DNA from: CAWBAT01 sp046331665
GTDB lineage: Bacteria; Acidobacteriota; Terriglobia; Versatilivoradales; Versatilivoraceae
Assembly: GCA_046331665.1 (NCBI GenBank)
Contig: JAXLQK010000025.1
Location: 1 to 64,000 of the forward strand
Reading direction: 5' to 3'
Length of the DNA: 64,000 bases
Numbering within the stretch: position 1 is the stretch's first letter; each line of letters begins with the position of its first letter. The notes beneath the pieces are model-generated. The model worked only from the letters and a program-made list of their open reading frames with translations. It did no database searches and was not told the origin of the DNA. Position numbers and translations under genes: made by a program. Below, in pieces: positions 1 through 9,128 of the stretch.

Positions 1-8
1 GAGATCCC

Positions 9-182
9 ATGAGCAGTTTCCTGAAGAAATTTTGGCGAGACCAGCAAGGCCAGGATTTGGTTGAGTATGCTTTGTTGCTGGTGTTTCTGGCTTTGGCGGC
101 CATCACCGCGCTCCCAGCGTTGGGACAGGCTGTGAGTAATGTTTTCGTCACTGCCAAATCGACTCTCGAATCGGGCTCGTAA
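9..182 (+). CDS. Flp/Fap-type pilin subunit
   Basis: A 57-residue protein that would be a structural subunit of a Flp (Tad) type IVb pilus, used for surface attachment. A short basic N-terminus is followed by GQDLVEYALLL and a single hydrophobic helix. The G-QDLVEY pattern matches the type IVb prepilin-peptidase site, with Glu at +5 and Tyr at +6 after the cleaved Gly. Length and layout are typical of Flp pilins. No other tad/cpa genes follow, so they would lie upstream of the window or elsewhere. The ribosome-binding site cannot be judged because only eight bases precede the ATG. Confidence 0.85.
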   Translation: MSSFLKKFWRDQQGQDLVEYALLLVFLALAAITALPALGQAVSNVFVTAKSTLESGS

Positions 183-542
183 CCTTACCTACGCGATCCA
201 GTGCGATTCGACTCTCGGTCCTTGTTTCATCAAAGATCAAAGAACTCGAAGTTGGAATTTGAGCCAAGGTTAGGGGTTCCCTTTTAATCTGGAATGTGGG
301 AACCTCATACCGGTGTACAGCGGTGACGAGAGCGTTGCGAACTCATTCGCCAGCCTCCGTAGGCTCGGGAATGGGCACGGCGGGGGAATTAAGGGATTAC
401 CTGGCCCTCAAAGCTAAAGACGATTCCTCCCGCAGACCGAATCCATTCCATGGGCACATCTCATAGCCTTTCTACACTTCCAATTCTGGAGGTGTTCCCA
501 CCCCCAAAAAGAGTCGAAGGATTCAAGGATAGAGGCGCCAGT
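183..542. other. Intergenic region, nothing recognised
   Basis: About 360 bases between the pilin gene and the enolase-superfamily gene. No coding region, RNA gene or convincing terminator hairpin was seen. An upstream ATG at 450 is in frame with the next gene, but the residues it adds do not look like a signal peptide. Confidence 0.5.
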
Positions 543-1763
543 ATGATTACCCGAAGAGAACTCTTAACTTCTGCATTCTTAATTCCCGCGGGAGCCTGGT
601 TCAGCCAATTTCAAGCCTGGGCAGAGCCCGAAAAGGGTAAGGTTCGCATCACGGATATCCGGGCCATGAAGATCGCCCGCTCTAACTGCCTTATCCGCAT
701 TGACACGGATGCCGGGATCTCAGGTTATGGAGAAGCGGGGACCAATGGGCCCATGGCCAGAGCCAGGATCGAAGTGATGAAACAATACCTCGTCGGGAAA
801 GACCCACTGGCCATTGAAGTTCACTTCCACAATCTGACTACGCTCATGCATGCCTGGATGGCACATATTCCAACCATCAGCGGGATCGACATTGCGCTGT
901 GGGACCTGGCGGGAAAAATTCTTGATCGTCCGGTCTGCGTGCTGCTGGGCGGGCCGTTTCGCGAGTCCATCCCGCTCTATTCGCACGGCTCCAATCTTGA
1001 CATGCTGGACAGGGCGTCCTGCCGCGATTGGGCCCAACGCGTTCATTCGGCGCCGGAGGGATTTACCGCCTATAAGATCAGTTTCGATTCTTATATTGGG
1101 ATCGCAGCGGCGCGTTACGCGGCGACGCTGACTCCAGCTCAGGTGCGTACAGTCTTCCGTGCCTACTCCAACCTCCGGGAAGCTGTGGGAACGGACATCG
1201 ATTTCGCGGTGCACTGCCACAACGAGCTGGATACTCCCAGCGCCATCGCGGTAGCCAAAGCGGTAGAGCCACTGGAGCCGCTATTTTACGAGGACCCGCT
1301 GAACGTCCCCTATTCAGAAGCCTGGATGTCGCTCAAACGCTCCACTCGTATTCCACTGCTCACGGGTGAAAAGCTCGAATTGTTGAGAGGGTTTAAAGCA
1401 TTTATCGACAATCAGGCGGTCGATTTCATTCATCCGGATCTGGCATTTGCTGGCGGGATTACAGGCGTGAAAAAAATTGCGGACTATGCCGCCCTGACCC
1501 GCACTCCCGTAGCGCTCCACAATGTCGGCAGCCTGGTGCTGACCATGGCCTCGGCTCATTTCGGCGCCGCCACACAGAATTTCTTCCGCTCCGAGAGTCC
1601 GTTGGGGTGGCCGGAGCGGATCGCCGAAAAGATGGCGGCTTCCACTCCTCCGGTCGTCAAGAATGGCTTGCTTCAGGTCCCGATGGGCCCGGGTTTGGGG
1701 TTGGATATCAATCCCGATTTTCTAAAGCAATATTTGGAACCAGGAGAACCCTTCTGGGGGTAG
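543..1763 (+). CDS. Enolase-superfamily sugar-acid dehydratase-like protein with Tat-type signal
   Basis: A 406-residue member of the mandelate racemase/muconate lactonizing branch of the enolase superfamily, closest by eye to D-galactonate or mannonate dehydratases. These abstract an alpha-proton from a sugar acid and eliminate water. Visible active-site elements are DFAVHCHNELD (metal Asp and a His), FYEDPL (metal Glu), TGEKL (metal Glu) and LHNVG (catalytic His). The chosen start gives MITRRELLTSAF, a twin-arginine-like export signal ending near QAWAEP, preceded by a weak AGAGG; the in-frame ATG at 450 would bury that signal. Family members are normally cytoplasmic, so an exported version is unusual. 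The exact substrate cannot be told from sequence. Confidence 0.8.
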   Translation: MITRRELLTSAFLIPAGAWFSQFQAWAEPEKGKVRITDIRAMKIARSNCLIRIDTDAGISGYGEAGTNGPMARARIEVMKQYLVGKDPLAIEVHFHNLTTLMHAWMAHIPTISGIDIALWDLAGKILDRPVCVLLGGPFRESIPLYSHGSNLDMLDRASCRDWAQRVHSAPEGFTAYKISFDSYIGIAAARYAATLTPAQVRTVFRAYSNLREAVGTDIDFAVHCHNELDTPSAIAVAKAVEPLEPLFYEDPLNVPYSEAWMSLKRSTRIPLLTGEKLELLRGFKAFIDNQAVDFIHPDLAFAGGITGVKKIADYAALTRTPVALHNVGSLVLTMASAHFGAATQNFFRSESPLGWPERIAEKMAASTPPVVKNGLLQVPMGPGLGLDINPDFLKQYLEPGEPFWG

Positions 1764-2049
1764 TCGTGGTTGTCCCTTCACTCGATCGCAGAATCCGCTG
1801 ACCGACTCCTCACCCACGGTCTCCTCTTAGGCAAGAGAGCTATGAAGAATTTCGAAATTTGCGATATCGCGGCGCGAGGACGTGCCGTCTCCAAATAGCG
1901 CGCAACGAGTTACGAGTTCAGTTGGAGACCCGGCGCCCCCTCCGGACAATTTTTCTTAGCTTCAAGGGAAGAGAAGTTCTGGATGCTCGGGTGAGAGTAT
2001 GGCCACGCTGCGCAGGCATCAATAGGACCTCTCTTTGACAATGAGACAA
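1764..2049. other. Intergenic region between convergent genes
   Basis: 286 bases between the 3' ends of two convergent genes. No strong hairpin with a T-run was found on either strand and no coding potential is apparent. Confidence 0.4.
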
Positions 2050-3183
2050 TTACGCTTGTCGCTCAGTCCCACCTGCGAAGGTGCCTTTTGATTGCCACGT
2101 CGTGTTCAATCTAATTTCCTTCGAATAGCGCTGTTCTCCACCGATGTCTATAGTAAATCCTTTAGGCAATGAATTGGCATCCAAGTCGAAGGTTAGCGTG
2201 GCGGCTGTCCAGCGGAGAGAGAATCGGCTTGGTGAATGAGGCACTAGCTCCACTTTGACGGGCGCATAGAAACTAGCCCAGAGTTGCCCGCTTTCGCGAA
2301 AAATCGTGCAAATGTCACCATTAGGTGATCGGTATTTTCCAACGTACCGGTTTTGCTCGGAAGGTTGGAGGGTGAGAGTGGGCTCCATCATCGGATTGGA
2401 TGGGCCAGGCTCAGTGAACTCGGGCAATTCACGCAACCAGATGTTCCGGTAGTGAACAGGGTTGCCATGGTCCTGCAGAGAAAGAGGCAGTCTATCCGGC
2501 TGGGGGGTGTAGGGTAAATACTGCAGCCATTGCGTGGGTCCCCAAATTTTCACGTTGTCCTGCACCAGAACCCCATTTTGAATGACAGTTACTCGGGCGG
2601 GTTCCAAAAGCTGACCAACAAGGTCGAAGCGTGGGCGCCGAAAGACGATGTCGTACGACTGCCATTCTCCAGGAGGTAGACAAGCGTTAACCAGTGGAGG
2701 ATATTGGCCGTAGACTGCACCGGCTTGCCCATCGGGATAGGTGTCATTCTGGTAGGAATCCAGGACTTGAATTTCATACAAGCCCATCGGAAACACCCCG
2801 CTGTTTCCACGCCCCTGGCTGTTCCCTGCGGGCGGCACCGGGGTTGCCCATTCGACGTGGAGTTGAATGTCCCCAAAATTCTGTCGTGTGTACAGATAAC
2901 CGCTGCCTTTCACGGATTCCATGTAGCCATTAACCACAATCCACTTGGCCGGACTCCCGTCTTCGCTCCGCCACTTGGAGAGGTCCGCCCCATCAAACAA
3001 AATCACGGCGTCGGAGGGGGGCAGCACTGGTAATTTTGGGGCCCCTGGTTTCACGATGGGCGGACGCGGGCGGTTCAAGTCGTGGGCTTTCCATCTCGAA
3101 GGAGACTGAGCCTGCAGCAAACTTGACATACTGAGCAACATACTGAACCCAAGTGCGGATGCGAGGACGAATCGTTTCATCAT
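2050..3183 (-). CDS. Secreted DUF1080 (3-keto-disaccharide hydrolase type) protein
   Basis: A 377-residue exported protein. A signal peptide (about residues 1-26, ending LLQAQS) is followed by a DUF1080 concanavalin-like fold at about residues 55-250: ILFDGADLSKW, then WIVVNGYMES, LHVEWATP, GNSGVF, YEIQVLDSY and EWQSYDIVFRRPRF are family hallmarks. Members are linked to hydrolysis of 3-keto-glycosides or sit beside glycan-degrading enzymes. The C-terminal 100 residues (from about QPSEQNRYVGKY) resemble a small beta-rich accessory domain. The gene is divergent from the cytochrome-type gene across a 400-base gap. A second ATG at 3180 could also be used. The family call is firm, the reaction is inferred. 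Confidence 0.85.
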   Translation of the reverse strand: MMKRFVLASALGFSMLLSMSSLLQAQSPSRWKAHDLNRPRPPIVKPGAPKLPVLPPSDAVILFDGADLSKWRSEDGSPAKWIVVNGYMESVKGSGYLYTRQNFGDIQLHVEWATPVPPAGNSQGRGNSGVFPMGLYEIQVLDSYQNDTYPDGQAGAVYGQYPPLVNACLPPGEWQSYDIVFRRPRFDLVGQLLEPARVTVIQNGVLVQDNVKIWGPTQWLQYLPYTPQPDRLPLSLQDHGNPVHYRNIWLRELPEFTEPGPSNPMMEPTLTLQPSEQNRYVGKYRSPNGDICTIFRESGQLWASFYAPVKVELVPHSPSRFSLRWTAATLTFDLDANSLPKGFTIDIGGEQRYSKEIRLNTTWQSKGTFAGGTERQA

Positions 3184-3587
3184 TGGATTAACCTTTTCTC
3201 ACCGAAAATCGTGTGTAAGGCATTGAGAATTCGAAGCCATAACTGGTCACCGCGCCAGTGTGGCAAAGATGCAACCTGCGGCCTTCTGATTTCATCAGTA
3301 AAGACTATTAGGGTGCTGATTATAACCAGAAATACGCGTCCGATAGTGCTTTTTTTGTTGGCACTCTCTTTGCAAATGAAAAGGCTGATGGCCGTGCTTC
3401 AACGGAAGGGCTAATTTTGCTTCATGAGCCCGCGAAATAAAAGTGTCTCAATCACTTTCAAGGTCCTCTTCAGGCAATGATCTGTGCCTTGCAACGATGA
3501 ACGGGATCTTGTAGTATTAAAAGGTTAAAGTGTCAATTTTAAGAGTCCTTTCATGATGACATTCTTGAACTCAAGGTGAGGTATTTC
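3184..3587. other. Divergent intergenic region
   Basis: About 400 bases between the divergent DUF1080 and DUF1549/DUF1553 genes; promoters for both should lie here. The part nearest the plus-strand gene (3500-3560) is AT-rich, but no -35/-10 pair with correct spacing stood out. The short open frame at 3211-3414 has no ribosome-binding site and no recognisable protein features. Confidence 0.4.
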
Positions 3588-6500
3588 ATGGTTAAGAGGG
3601 CTGGGATTATATTTTTCTCCATTTTATTCTTGGCTTGTCTTGCTTTTTCGATTGATCGGCCAGAACAGTCTCCTGTAAAGGCGGCGGCTGGGATGGTGGA
3701 TTTCCAGCGGGTGGTGAGGCCGATATTATCGGACAACTGTTTTCATTGTCATGGGCCGGACGCCAACACGCGGATGGCGGATTTGCGGTTGGACACCAAG
3801 GAAGGGGCGTTTGCGGTCCGGGAGAGCGGGACGGTGATAGTGGCGGGCAAGCCGCAGGAGAGTCTGCTGTATCAGCGGATCACGGCGGAGGATGTGGGAA
3901 GGCGGATGCCGCCGGAGTCGTCGCACAAGAGTTTGACGGGGCCGCAGATTGAGATCTTGAAGAAGTGGATCGAGCAGGGGGCGGGGTGGAAGGAGCACTG
4001 GTCGTTTGCGGCGCCGGTGCGGCCGAAGTTGCCGGAGGTGAAGGCGAAGGGATGGGTGCGGAATCCGATTGACGAGTTTATCTTGGCGAAGCTGGAGGCG
4101 GCGGGGTTGGAACCGGCGCCGGAAGCGGATCGGAGGACGCTGGTGCGGCGGCTGTCGTTGGACTTGACGGGGTTACCGCCGGAACCGGCGGAGGTGGAAG
4201 CGTTTGTCAAGGACAAGTCGAAGGACGCCTATGAGAAGCAGGTGGATCGGCTGCTGGGGTCGGCGCACTGGGGAGAGCATCGGGGGCGGTATTGGCTGGA
4301 TGCGGCTCGGTATGCAGATACGCACGGGATCCATGTGGACAACTATCGGGAGATGTGGCCGTATCGGGATTGGGTGATAGGGGCGTTTAATCGGAATGAG
4401 CGGTTTGACCGGTTTACGATCGAGCAATTGGCGGGGGATTTATTGCCGAACCGGACGATGGAACAGCAGATTGCGTCGGGATTTCAGCGGTGCAATGTGA
4501 CGACGAACGAAGGGGGCGTGATTGCCGAAGAAGTGGAGGCGATCTATGCGAAGGATCGGGTGGACACGACCGGGACGGTGTGGTTGGGATTGACGGTGGG
4601 ATGTGCGACCTGTCATGACCACAAGTTTGATCCGATTTCGCAGAAGGATTTCTATTCCATGACCGCCTTCTTCCGCAATACCACCCAATACGCGATGGAC
4701 GGAAATGCTCCCGACACCCCTCCGGCGATTGTCGTCCCGGGGGACAAGGATTTGCAGGTCTGGAGCCAGTTGAATCAACAAGAACGATCAATCCGGGACC
4801 AGATGCAGCAGAAGCGGTCTGTCGGCGATCCGGCATTTGATCAGTGGCTGAAGTCAAAGGCACCCCAGCAACTCAAGTCGCCATTCGAAGAGTCCGCCGA
4901 GTTGCTTTCCCTTTCACTGGGTGATCGCATTGAAGCAAAGCTTCAGGGGGAGACCAGTCTGGTCTCTGTTCCCGAGGGGATCACGGTAGGGGAGGCAAGC
5001 ATTCCGGGAAGCAAATCCCTCAAGTTTGGGGCGAATGCTCAGGTAGAACTTCCGCACATCGATTATTTTGCAGTAGACCGCCCCTTCTCGGTGGCGGTAT
5101 GGATTTTTCAACCGACTGGCTCCGACAATTTTGCGGTGGTGAATCAAATCGATCCCAGCGACAAGAATCGCGGTTGGGTTCTGGAGATTGGGGCGCGTGT
5201 CGTGTCTTTTCGAATGATTGGCGATGATGGCAAGACCGTGAGTATCAGTGCGGGATTCCAGTACCAGCTTAAACCGGGAACGTGGAACCACATCGCGGTG
5301 AGTTATGACGGCAGTCGAAAGCAGGCGGGGATGGGTTTTTATCTGAATGGCAAAGCCATCCCGACCCAGGGTGCCGGTGATCAGGTGACGGACTTGGCGG
5401 GTGACATTCGGAACAGCTCTCCTATTTTGCTTGGAGGAAATGGCAAGCTCTTTTTCCAGGGCGGGGCAGTCTCGGACCTTCATCTCTTTTCACGCTCTCT
5501 GTCTGCCGAAGAGGCCCAGCTTGCTTCGTATTGGCAGACTCTGCAACTGGCGATCGCCAAGCCCATGGATCAGTGGAGTGCGGAGGACCGCGATGCCTTT
5601 CATGTCTATTATCTGACCCACGTCGACAATCAGTATCGCGAATTAGCTTCACGTCTTAAAGACGTGAAGCAACAGAAGCGGGAAATTAAAGAGCGAAGCT
5701 CTTTGACCTTGGTCATGGAGGAGAATCCAGATACCAAGCCGATGGCGTATGTACTGTTTCGCGGGCAGTATGATCAGAAGCGGGACAAGGTAGAGCCGAA
5801 TGTGCCGGCGGCCCTGCCTCCACTGCCGGCCTCCTATCCGCGGAACCGGCTGGGGTTGGCGGAGTGGCTGGTGGACGGGTCGAATCCGCTGACGGGGCGG
5901 GTGACGGTAAACCGGTTTTGGCAGGAAGTGTTTGGGGTGGGGTTGGTGAAGACGTCGGAGGACTTTGGATCGCAGGGGCAGGCGCCGTCGCATCCGGAGT
6001 TGCTGGACTGGCTGGCGGTGGAATTTCGGGAATCGGGCTGGGATGTGAAGCGGTTTTTCAAGCTGATGGTGATGTCGGCGACGTATCGGCAGTCGGCGGT
6101 GACGACGGAGGAGAAGTTGAAGAAGGATCCGGAGAACCGGTTGTTATCGCGGGGGCCGCGGTTCCGGATGGACGGGGAGATGGTGAGGGATTATGCCTTG
6201 GCGGCGAGCGGGCTGTTGGTGGAGAGGATAGGAGGGCCGAGCGTCAAGCCGTATCAACCCGACGGAGTGTGGGAAACGGTAGCCATGCTGGTCAGCAACA
6301 CGCGATATTATAAGCAGGGCGCGGGAGATGATCTCTACCGGCGGAGTTTGTACACGTTCTGGAAGCGGAGTGCGCCGCCGGCGTCGATGGAGATATTCAA
6401 TGCACCGACGCGGGAGACATGCACGGTGAGGCGGGAACGGACTGACACGCCCTTGCAGGCGCTGGTTACCATGAATGATCCCCAGTTTGTCGAGGCCGCA

Positions 6501-6791
6501 CGATCCCTCGCTCAACGTGCCCTACTAGCCGATCGCGCCAACCTGGACCGGCAGTTTCGTATCATTACAGGCCGATTGCTGGCCCGTCCGTTCACCCCGA
6601 AGGAATTGGAAATTGTGAAGCATTCCTATGCGGACTTTCTCAATTACTATGATGCCCATCCGGAAGATGCGCAAAAGCTGTTGGCGGTCGGAATGTCGAA
6701 ATCGGATCTGCCGGTGGCGGCCCCGCAGGTGGCGGCGCTGACGATGGTGGCTAATCAGGTTATGAATTTGGACGAAGTATTCAACAAGTAG
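3588..6791 (+). CDS. Exported Planctomycete-type cytochrome/DUF1549/LamG/DUF1553 protein
   Basis: A 1067-residue protein of the PSCyt1-PSCyt2-PSD1 family. Order: signal peptide (residues 1-22); cytochrome-like PSCyt1 with DNCFHCHG (C51, C54, H55); DUF1549/PSCyt2 from about 140 to 370 with a second CATCHDH site (C339, C342, H343); a LamG-like jelly-roll at about 440-645 (RPFSVAVWIFQP, WNHIAVSYDG); DUF1553/PSD1 from about 750 to 1010 (NPLTGRVTVNRFWQEVFG). The two CxxCH sites suggest covalent haem c. The ATG at 3588 is preferred over GTG 3576 because AAGGTGAGG lies just upstream. The DUF1501 gene follows by 27 bases and is the usual partner. The biochemical role of the family is not established. 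Codon use switches in blocks along the gene. Confidence 0.9.
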   Translation: MVKRAGIIFFSILFLACLAFSIDRPEQSPVKAAAGMVDFQRVVRPILSDNCFHCHGPDANTRMADLRLDTKEGAFAVRESGTVIVAGKPQESLLYQRITAEDVGRRMPPESSHKSLTGPQIEILKKWIEQGAGWKEHWSFAAPVRPKLPEVKAKGWVRNPIDEFILAKLEAAGLEPAPEADRRTLVRRLSLDLTGLPPEPAEVEAFVKDKSKDAYEKQVDRLLGSAHWGEHRGRYWLDAARYADTHGIHVDNYREMWPYRDWVIGAFNRNERFDRFTIEQLAGDLLPNRTMEQQIASGFQRCNVTTNEGGVIAEEVEAIYAKDRVDTTGTVWLGLTVGCATCHDHKFDPISQKDFYSMTAFFRNTTQYAMDGNAPDTPPAIVVPGDKDLQVWSQLNQQERSIRDQMQQKRSVGDPAFDQWLKSKAPQQLKSPFEESAELLSLSLGDRIEAKLQGETSLVSVPEGITVGEASIPGSKSLKFGANAQVELPHIDYFAVDRPFSVAVWIFQPTGSDNFAVVNQIDPSDKNRGWVLEIGARVVSFRMIGDDGKTVSISAGFQYQLKPGTWNHIAVSYDGSRKQAGMGFYLNGKAIPTQGAGDQVTDLAGDIRNSSPILLGGNGKLFFQGGAVSDLHLFSRSLSAEEAQLASYWQTLQLAIAKPMDQWSAEDRDAFHVYYLTHVDNQYRELASRLKDVKQQKREIKERSSLTLVMEENPDTKPMAYVLFRGQYDQKRDKVEPNVPAALPPLPASYPRNRLGLAEWLVDGSNPLTGRVTVNRFWQEVFGVGLVKTSEDFGSQGQAPSHPELLDWLAVEFRESGWDVKRFFKLMVMSATYRQSAVTTEEKLKKDPENRLLSRGPRFRMDGEMVRDYALAASGLLVERIGGPSVKPYQPDGVWETVAMLVSNTRYYKQGAGDDLYRRSLYTFWKRSAPPASMEIFNAPTRETCTVRRERTDTPLQALVTMNDPQFVEAARSLAQRALLADRANLDRQFRIITGRLLARPFTPKELEIVKHSYADFLNYYDAHPEDAQKLLAVGMSKSDLPVAAPQVAALTMVANQVMNLDEVFNK
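5646..5670. repeat. Perfect 12-bp inverted repeat inside the coding region
   Basis: Two 12-base arms (GCTTCACGTCTT and its exact complement) are separated by one base, inside the linker between the LamG-like and DUF1553 parts. It encodes part of a charged helix (ASRLKDVKQ). It lies close to one of the codon-usage boundaries of this gene. No T-run follows, so it is not a terminator. Confidence 0.6.
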
Positions 6792-6818
6792 GTCGCCAGT
6801 TTTCGGCAGGGGGACTCC

Positions 6819-8297
6819 ATGCATCCATTTGATGAAGCGGTATTGGTAGAGACGCGGCGGCAGTTTTTCAGCCGGGGAGCGCGCGGGCTGGGAGGGATGG
6901 CGCTGGCGAGCCTGCTGGGCGACAACCTGCTGACAGCGCTGGCCGACGGTGCCACGAAGAAGCCGGCGGTGGGAGGCGTGCCAGGACTGCCGCATTTTGC
7001 GCCGAAGGCCAAGAGTGCGATTTATCTGCACATGGTGGGAGCGCCGCCGCAGTTGGATCTGTATGACTACAAGCCGGGGTTGAAGGACTGGTATGACAAG
7101 GATTTGCCGGAGTCGGTGCGGAAGGGACAACGGCTGACGACGATGACGTCGGGACAGAGCCGGTTTCCGATAGCGCCGTCGATCTTCAAGTTCCAGCAGC
7201 ATGGGCAGAGCGGGGCGTGGGTATCGGAGTTACTGCCGTATACGGCGAAGATGGTGGATGAGATGGCGATCATCCGCTCGATGCATACCGAGGCGATCAA
7301 CCATGAGCCGGCGATCACGTTCATACAGACGGGGAGCATGATTGCGGGGAAGCCGTGCATGGGAGCGTGGGTTGCCTACGGGCTGGGCAGTATGAATCAG
7401 GATCTGCCTACGTTCGTCGTGCTCAACGCCACTCACTCCAACCCCAAAGCTAATGTCCAGGCGATTTCGGCACGGCTGTGGAGTGCTGGGTTTTTATCGG
7501 CGCAGTATGCGGGGGTGGCGTTGCGATCGGGAGGGGATCCGGTGCTGTACATCAATAATCCGGAGGGAGTACCGCCGCAGATTCGCCGCGAGATGCTGGA
7601 TGGGTTGGGACAGCTGAACCAGCTGCAGATGGAGAAGCTGGGGGATCCGGAGACGCAGGTACGGATTGCGCAGTACGAGATGGCGTTTCGGATGCAGACG
7701 TCGGTACCGGAGTTGACGGATGTGTCGAAGGAACCGGACAGCACGTATCAGCTTTATGGAGAAGATGCCCGCAAGGCAGGGACGTTTGCCAATGGCTGTC
7801 TGATGGCCAGGCGGCTGGTAGAGCGTGGGGTTCGTTTTGTACAACTGTATCACCGCGGCTGGGACGTGCATAACACTCTTCCGGAGGTTCTACCGAGCCA
7901 GTGTAAGGATGTGGATCAGGGGTGTTGGGGGCTGGTGCAGGACTTGAAGTCGCGAGGGTTATTGGACAGCACACTGGTGCTGTGGGGTGGGGAGTTTGGA
8001 CGAACGATTTATTCGCAAGGGAAGCTGACGGCGACCGACTATGGACGGGACCATCATCCGCGGTGTTTCAGTTTGTGGATGGCGGGAGGGGGGATCAAGG
8101 GGGGCACGGTGTATGGGGAGACAGACGAGTTTTCCTACAACATTGTGAACAACCCGGTGCATGTGAGGGATTTGCAGGCGACGATTCTGCACCAGTTTGG
8201 GATCGACCACGAGAAGTTCACCTACAAGTACCAGGGATTGGATCAGCGCTTGACGGGAGTGGAACCGGCCAGCCCCGTCAAAGCCATTATTGCGTGA
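6819..8297 (+). CDS. DUF1501 (sulfatase-like fold) protein with Tat signal
   Basis: A 492-residue DUF1501 protein, related in fold to the alkaline phosphatase/sulfatase superfamily and the usual partner of PSCyt/DUF1553 proteins. The N-terminus ETRRQFFSRGARGLGG followed by a hydrophobic stretch is a twin-arginine export signal. Conserved features include YLHMVGAPPQLDLYDYKP near residue 70, the MHTEAINHEP region, RGVRFVQLYHRGWDVH and the C-terminal LWGGEFGRTIYSQG and GRDHHPRCFSLW motifs. GGGGGA six bases before the ATG is a good ribosome-binding site. It forms an operon with the preceding gene and ends at a strong terminator. It shows the same alternation between G-ending and mixed codon blocks. 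Confidence 0.92.
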   Translation: MHPFDEAVLVETRRQFFSRGARGLGGMALASLLGDNLLTALADGATKKPAVGGVPGLPHFAPKAKSAIYLHMVGAPPQLDLYDYKPGLKDWYDKDLPESVRKGQRLTTMTSGQSRFPIAPSIFKFQQHGQSGAWVSELLPYTAKMVDEMAIIRSMHTEAINHEPAITFIQTGSMIAGKPCMGAWVAYGLGSMNQDLPTFVVLNATHSNPKANVQAISARLWSAGFLSAQYAGVALRSGGDPVLYINNPEGVPPQIRREMLDGLGQLNQLQMEKLGDPETQVRIAQYEMAFRMQTSVPELTDVSKEPDSTYQLYGEDARKAGTFANGCLMARRLVERGVRFVQLYHRGWDVHNTLPEVLPSQCKDVDQGCWGLVQDLKSRGLLDSTLVLWGGEFGRTIYSQGKLTATDYGRDHHPRCFSLWMAGGGIKGGTVYGETDEFSYNIVNNPVHVRDLQATILHQFGIDHEKFTYKYQGLDQRLTGVEPASPVKAIIA

Positions 8298-8383
8298 TTT
8301 TCATGAATGAAAAAAAGTGAGTGGACTTTCGTCTTTTTGGCCCAAGTTGGCGTCTTAATCTACGAAACGCATTTCTCTCATCT

Positions 8384-8424
8384 GCGGCCTGAATTTTACC
8401 CCAATTCAGGCCGCGCAATTTTTC
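8384..8424 (+). terminator. Rho-independent terminator after the DUF1501 gene
   Basis: A perfect 12-bp stem (GCGGCCTGAATT, 8384-8395) pairs with 8403-8414 around a 7-base loop and is followed by a T-run at 8419-8423. It lies 87 bases after the DUF1501 stop codon and closes the two-gene operon. Confidence 0.9.
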
Positions 8425-8624
8425 TCCAAGTATTTCCTGATTTCGCAGGCAACTCGCTCTCTCACACCAACAAGCATTCTCACGGCCCTATTCCCTTGAT
8501 AAATTTCAGGAACGCCGCTATGGTAGGGCGGTTGATTTTTTGTCGAATATTTTGGATGTTCTTTTTGGACTCCATTGAAATCAAAAAGTTGGGATGGCTG
8601 ATTCTCAGTGGGGGAGGGTAATCG
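8425..8624. other. Intergenic region upstream of the DinB-like gene
   Basis: Roughly 200 bases that should carry the promoter of the DinB-like gene. No clear -35/-10 pair or small gene was recognised. An open frame running across the terminator (8307-8621) has no ribosome-binding site and is not considered real. Confidence 0.4.
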
Positions 8625-9128
8625 ATGTTTAGGAAAATCCAGGACTTCGAATCTGTCTGGTCCCAGGAAGTGGATGCGACCAAGAAGATATTCAAGCATA
8701 TCCCTGACCGATTTCTTTCCCAAAGCGTTTATCCTGAGGGCAGGACCCTGGGGCGAATCGCGTGGCATATTGTCCTTACCATTCCTGAAATGATGAACAG
8801 AACCGGGATAACAGTGGCAGGCCCTCACGAAGATGCGCCGGTGCCCTCTTCAATGAAGGAGATCTTGGGGGTCTATGAAGAGGCAGCCCGTTCTCTCCTC
8901 GAGCAGGTCAAATCAAAATGGAATGACAACAGCCTCGAAGAAACGGATGAAATGTACGGTCAAGTATGGAAGCGAGGCGTTACCTTGACGGTTTTGGTTG
9001 CACACCAAACCCATCATCGCGGTCAAATCACCGTTTTAATGCGGCAGGCGGGACTTAAGGTTCCTGGAGTCTATGGCCCGGCCAAGGAGGAATGGGCTCA
9101 GTGGGGCATGCCGGAACCCACCCTTTAG
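8625..9128 (+). CDS. DinB-family (four-helix bundle) protein
   Basis: A 167-residue protein of the DinB/YfiT-like superfamily of putative metal-dependent enzymes, some of which act as bacillithiol or mycothiol S-transferases. The three expected metal-binding His positions appear to be in GRIAWHIV (about residue 47) and HQTHHRGQI (about residues 127-131). GGGGGAGGG about six bases upstream is a strong ribosome-binding site. It stands alone. Family assignment is fairly firm; no substrate can be inferred. Confidence 0.85.
   Translation: MFRKIQDFESVWSQEVDATKKIFKHIPDRFLSQSVYPEGRTLGRIAWHIVLTIPEMMNRTGITVAGPHEDAPVPSSMKEILGVYEEAARSLLEQVKSKWNDNSLEETDEMYGQVWKRGVTLTVLVAHQTHHRGQITVLMRQAGLKVPGVYGPAKEEWAQWGMPEPTL

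Noticed and set aside
3726..4863. Long antisense open frames opposite the DUF1549 region
   Set aside because: They result from the strong G-ending codon bias of the sense strand and encode low-complexity Arg/Pro-rich sequence.
8307..8621. 104-residue open frame after the DUF1501 gene
   Set aside because: It crosses a strong terminator hairpin and lacks a ribosome-binding site or recognisable domain.
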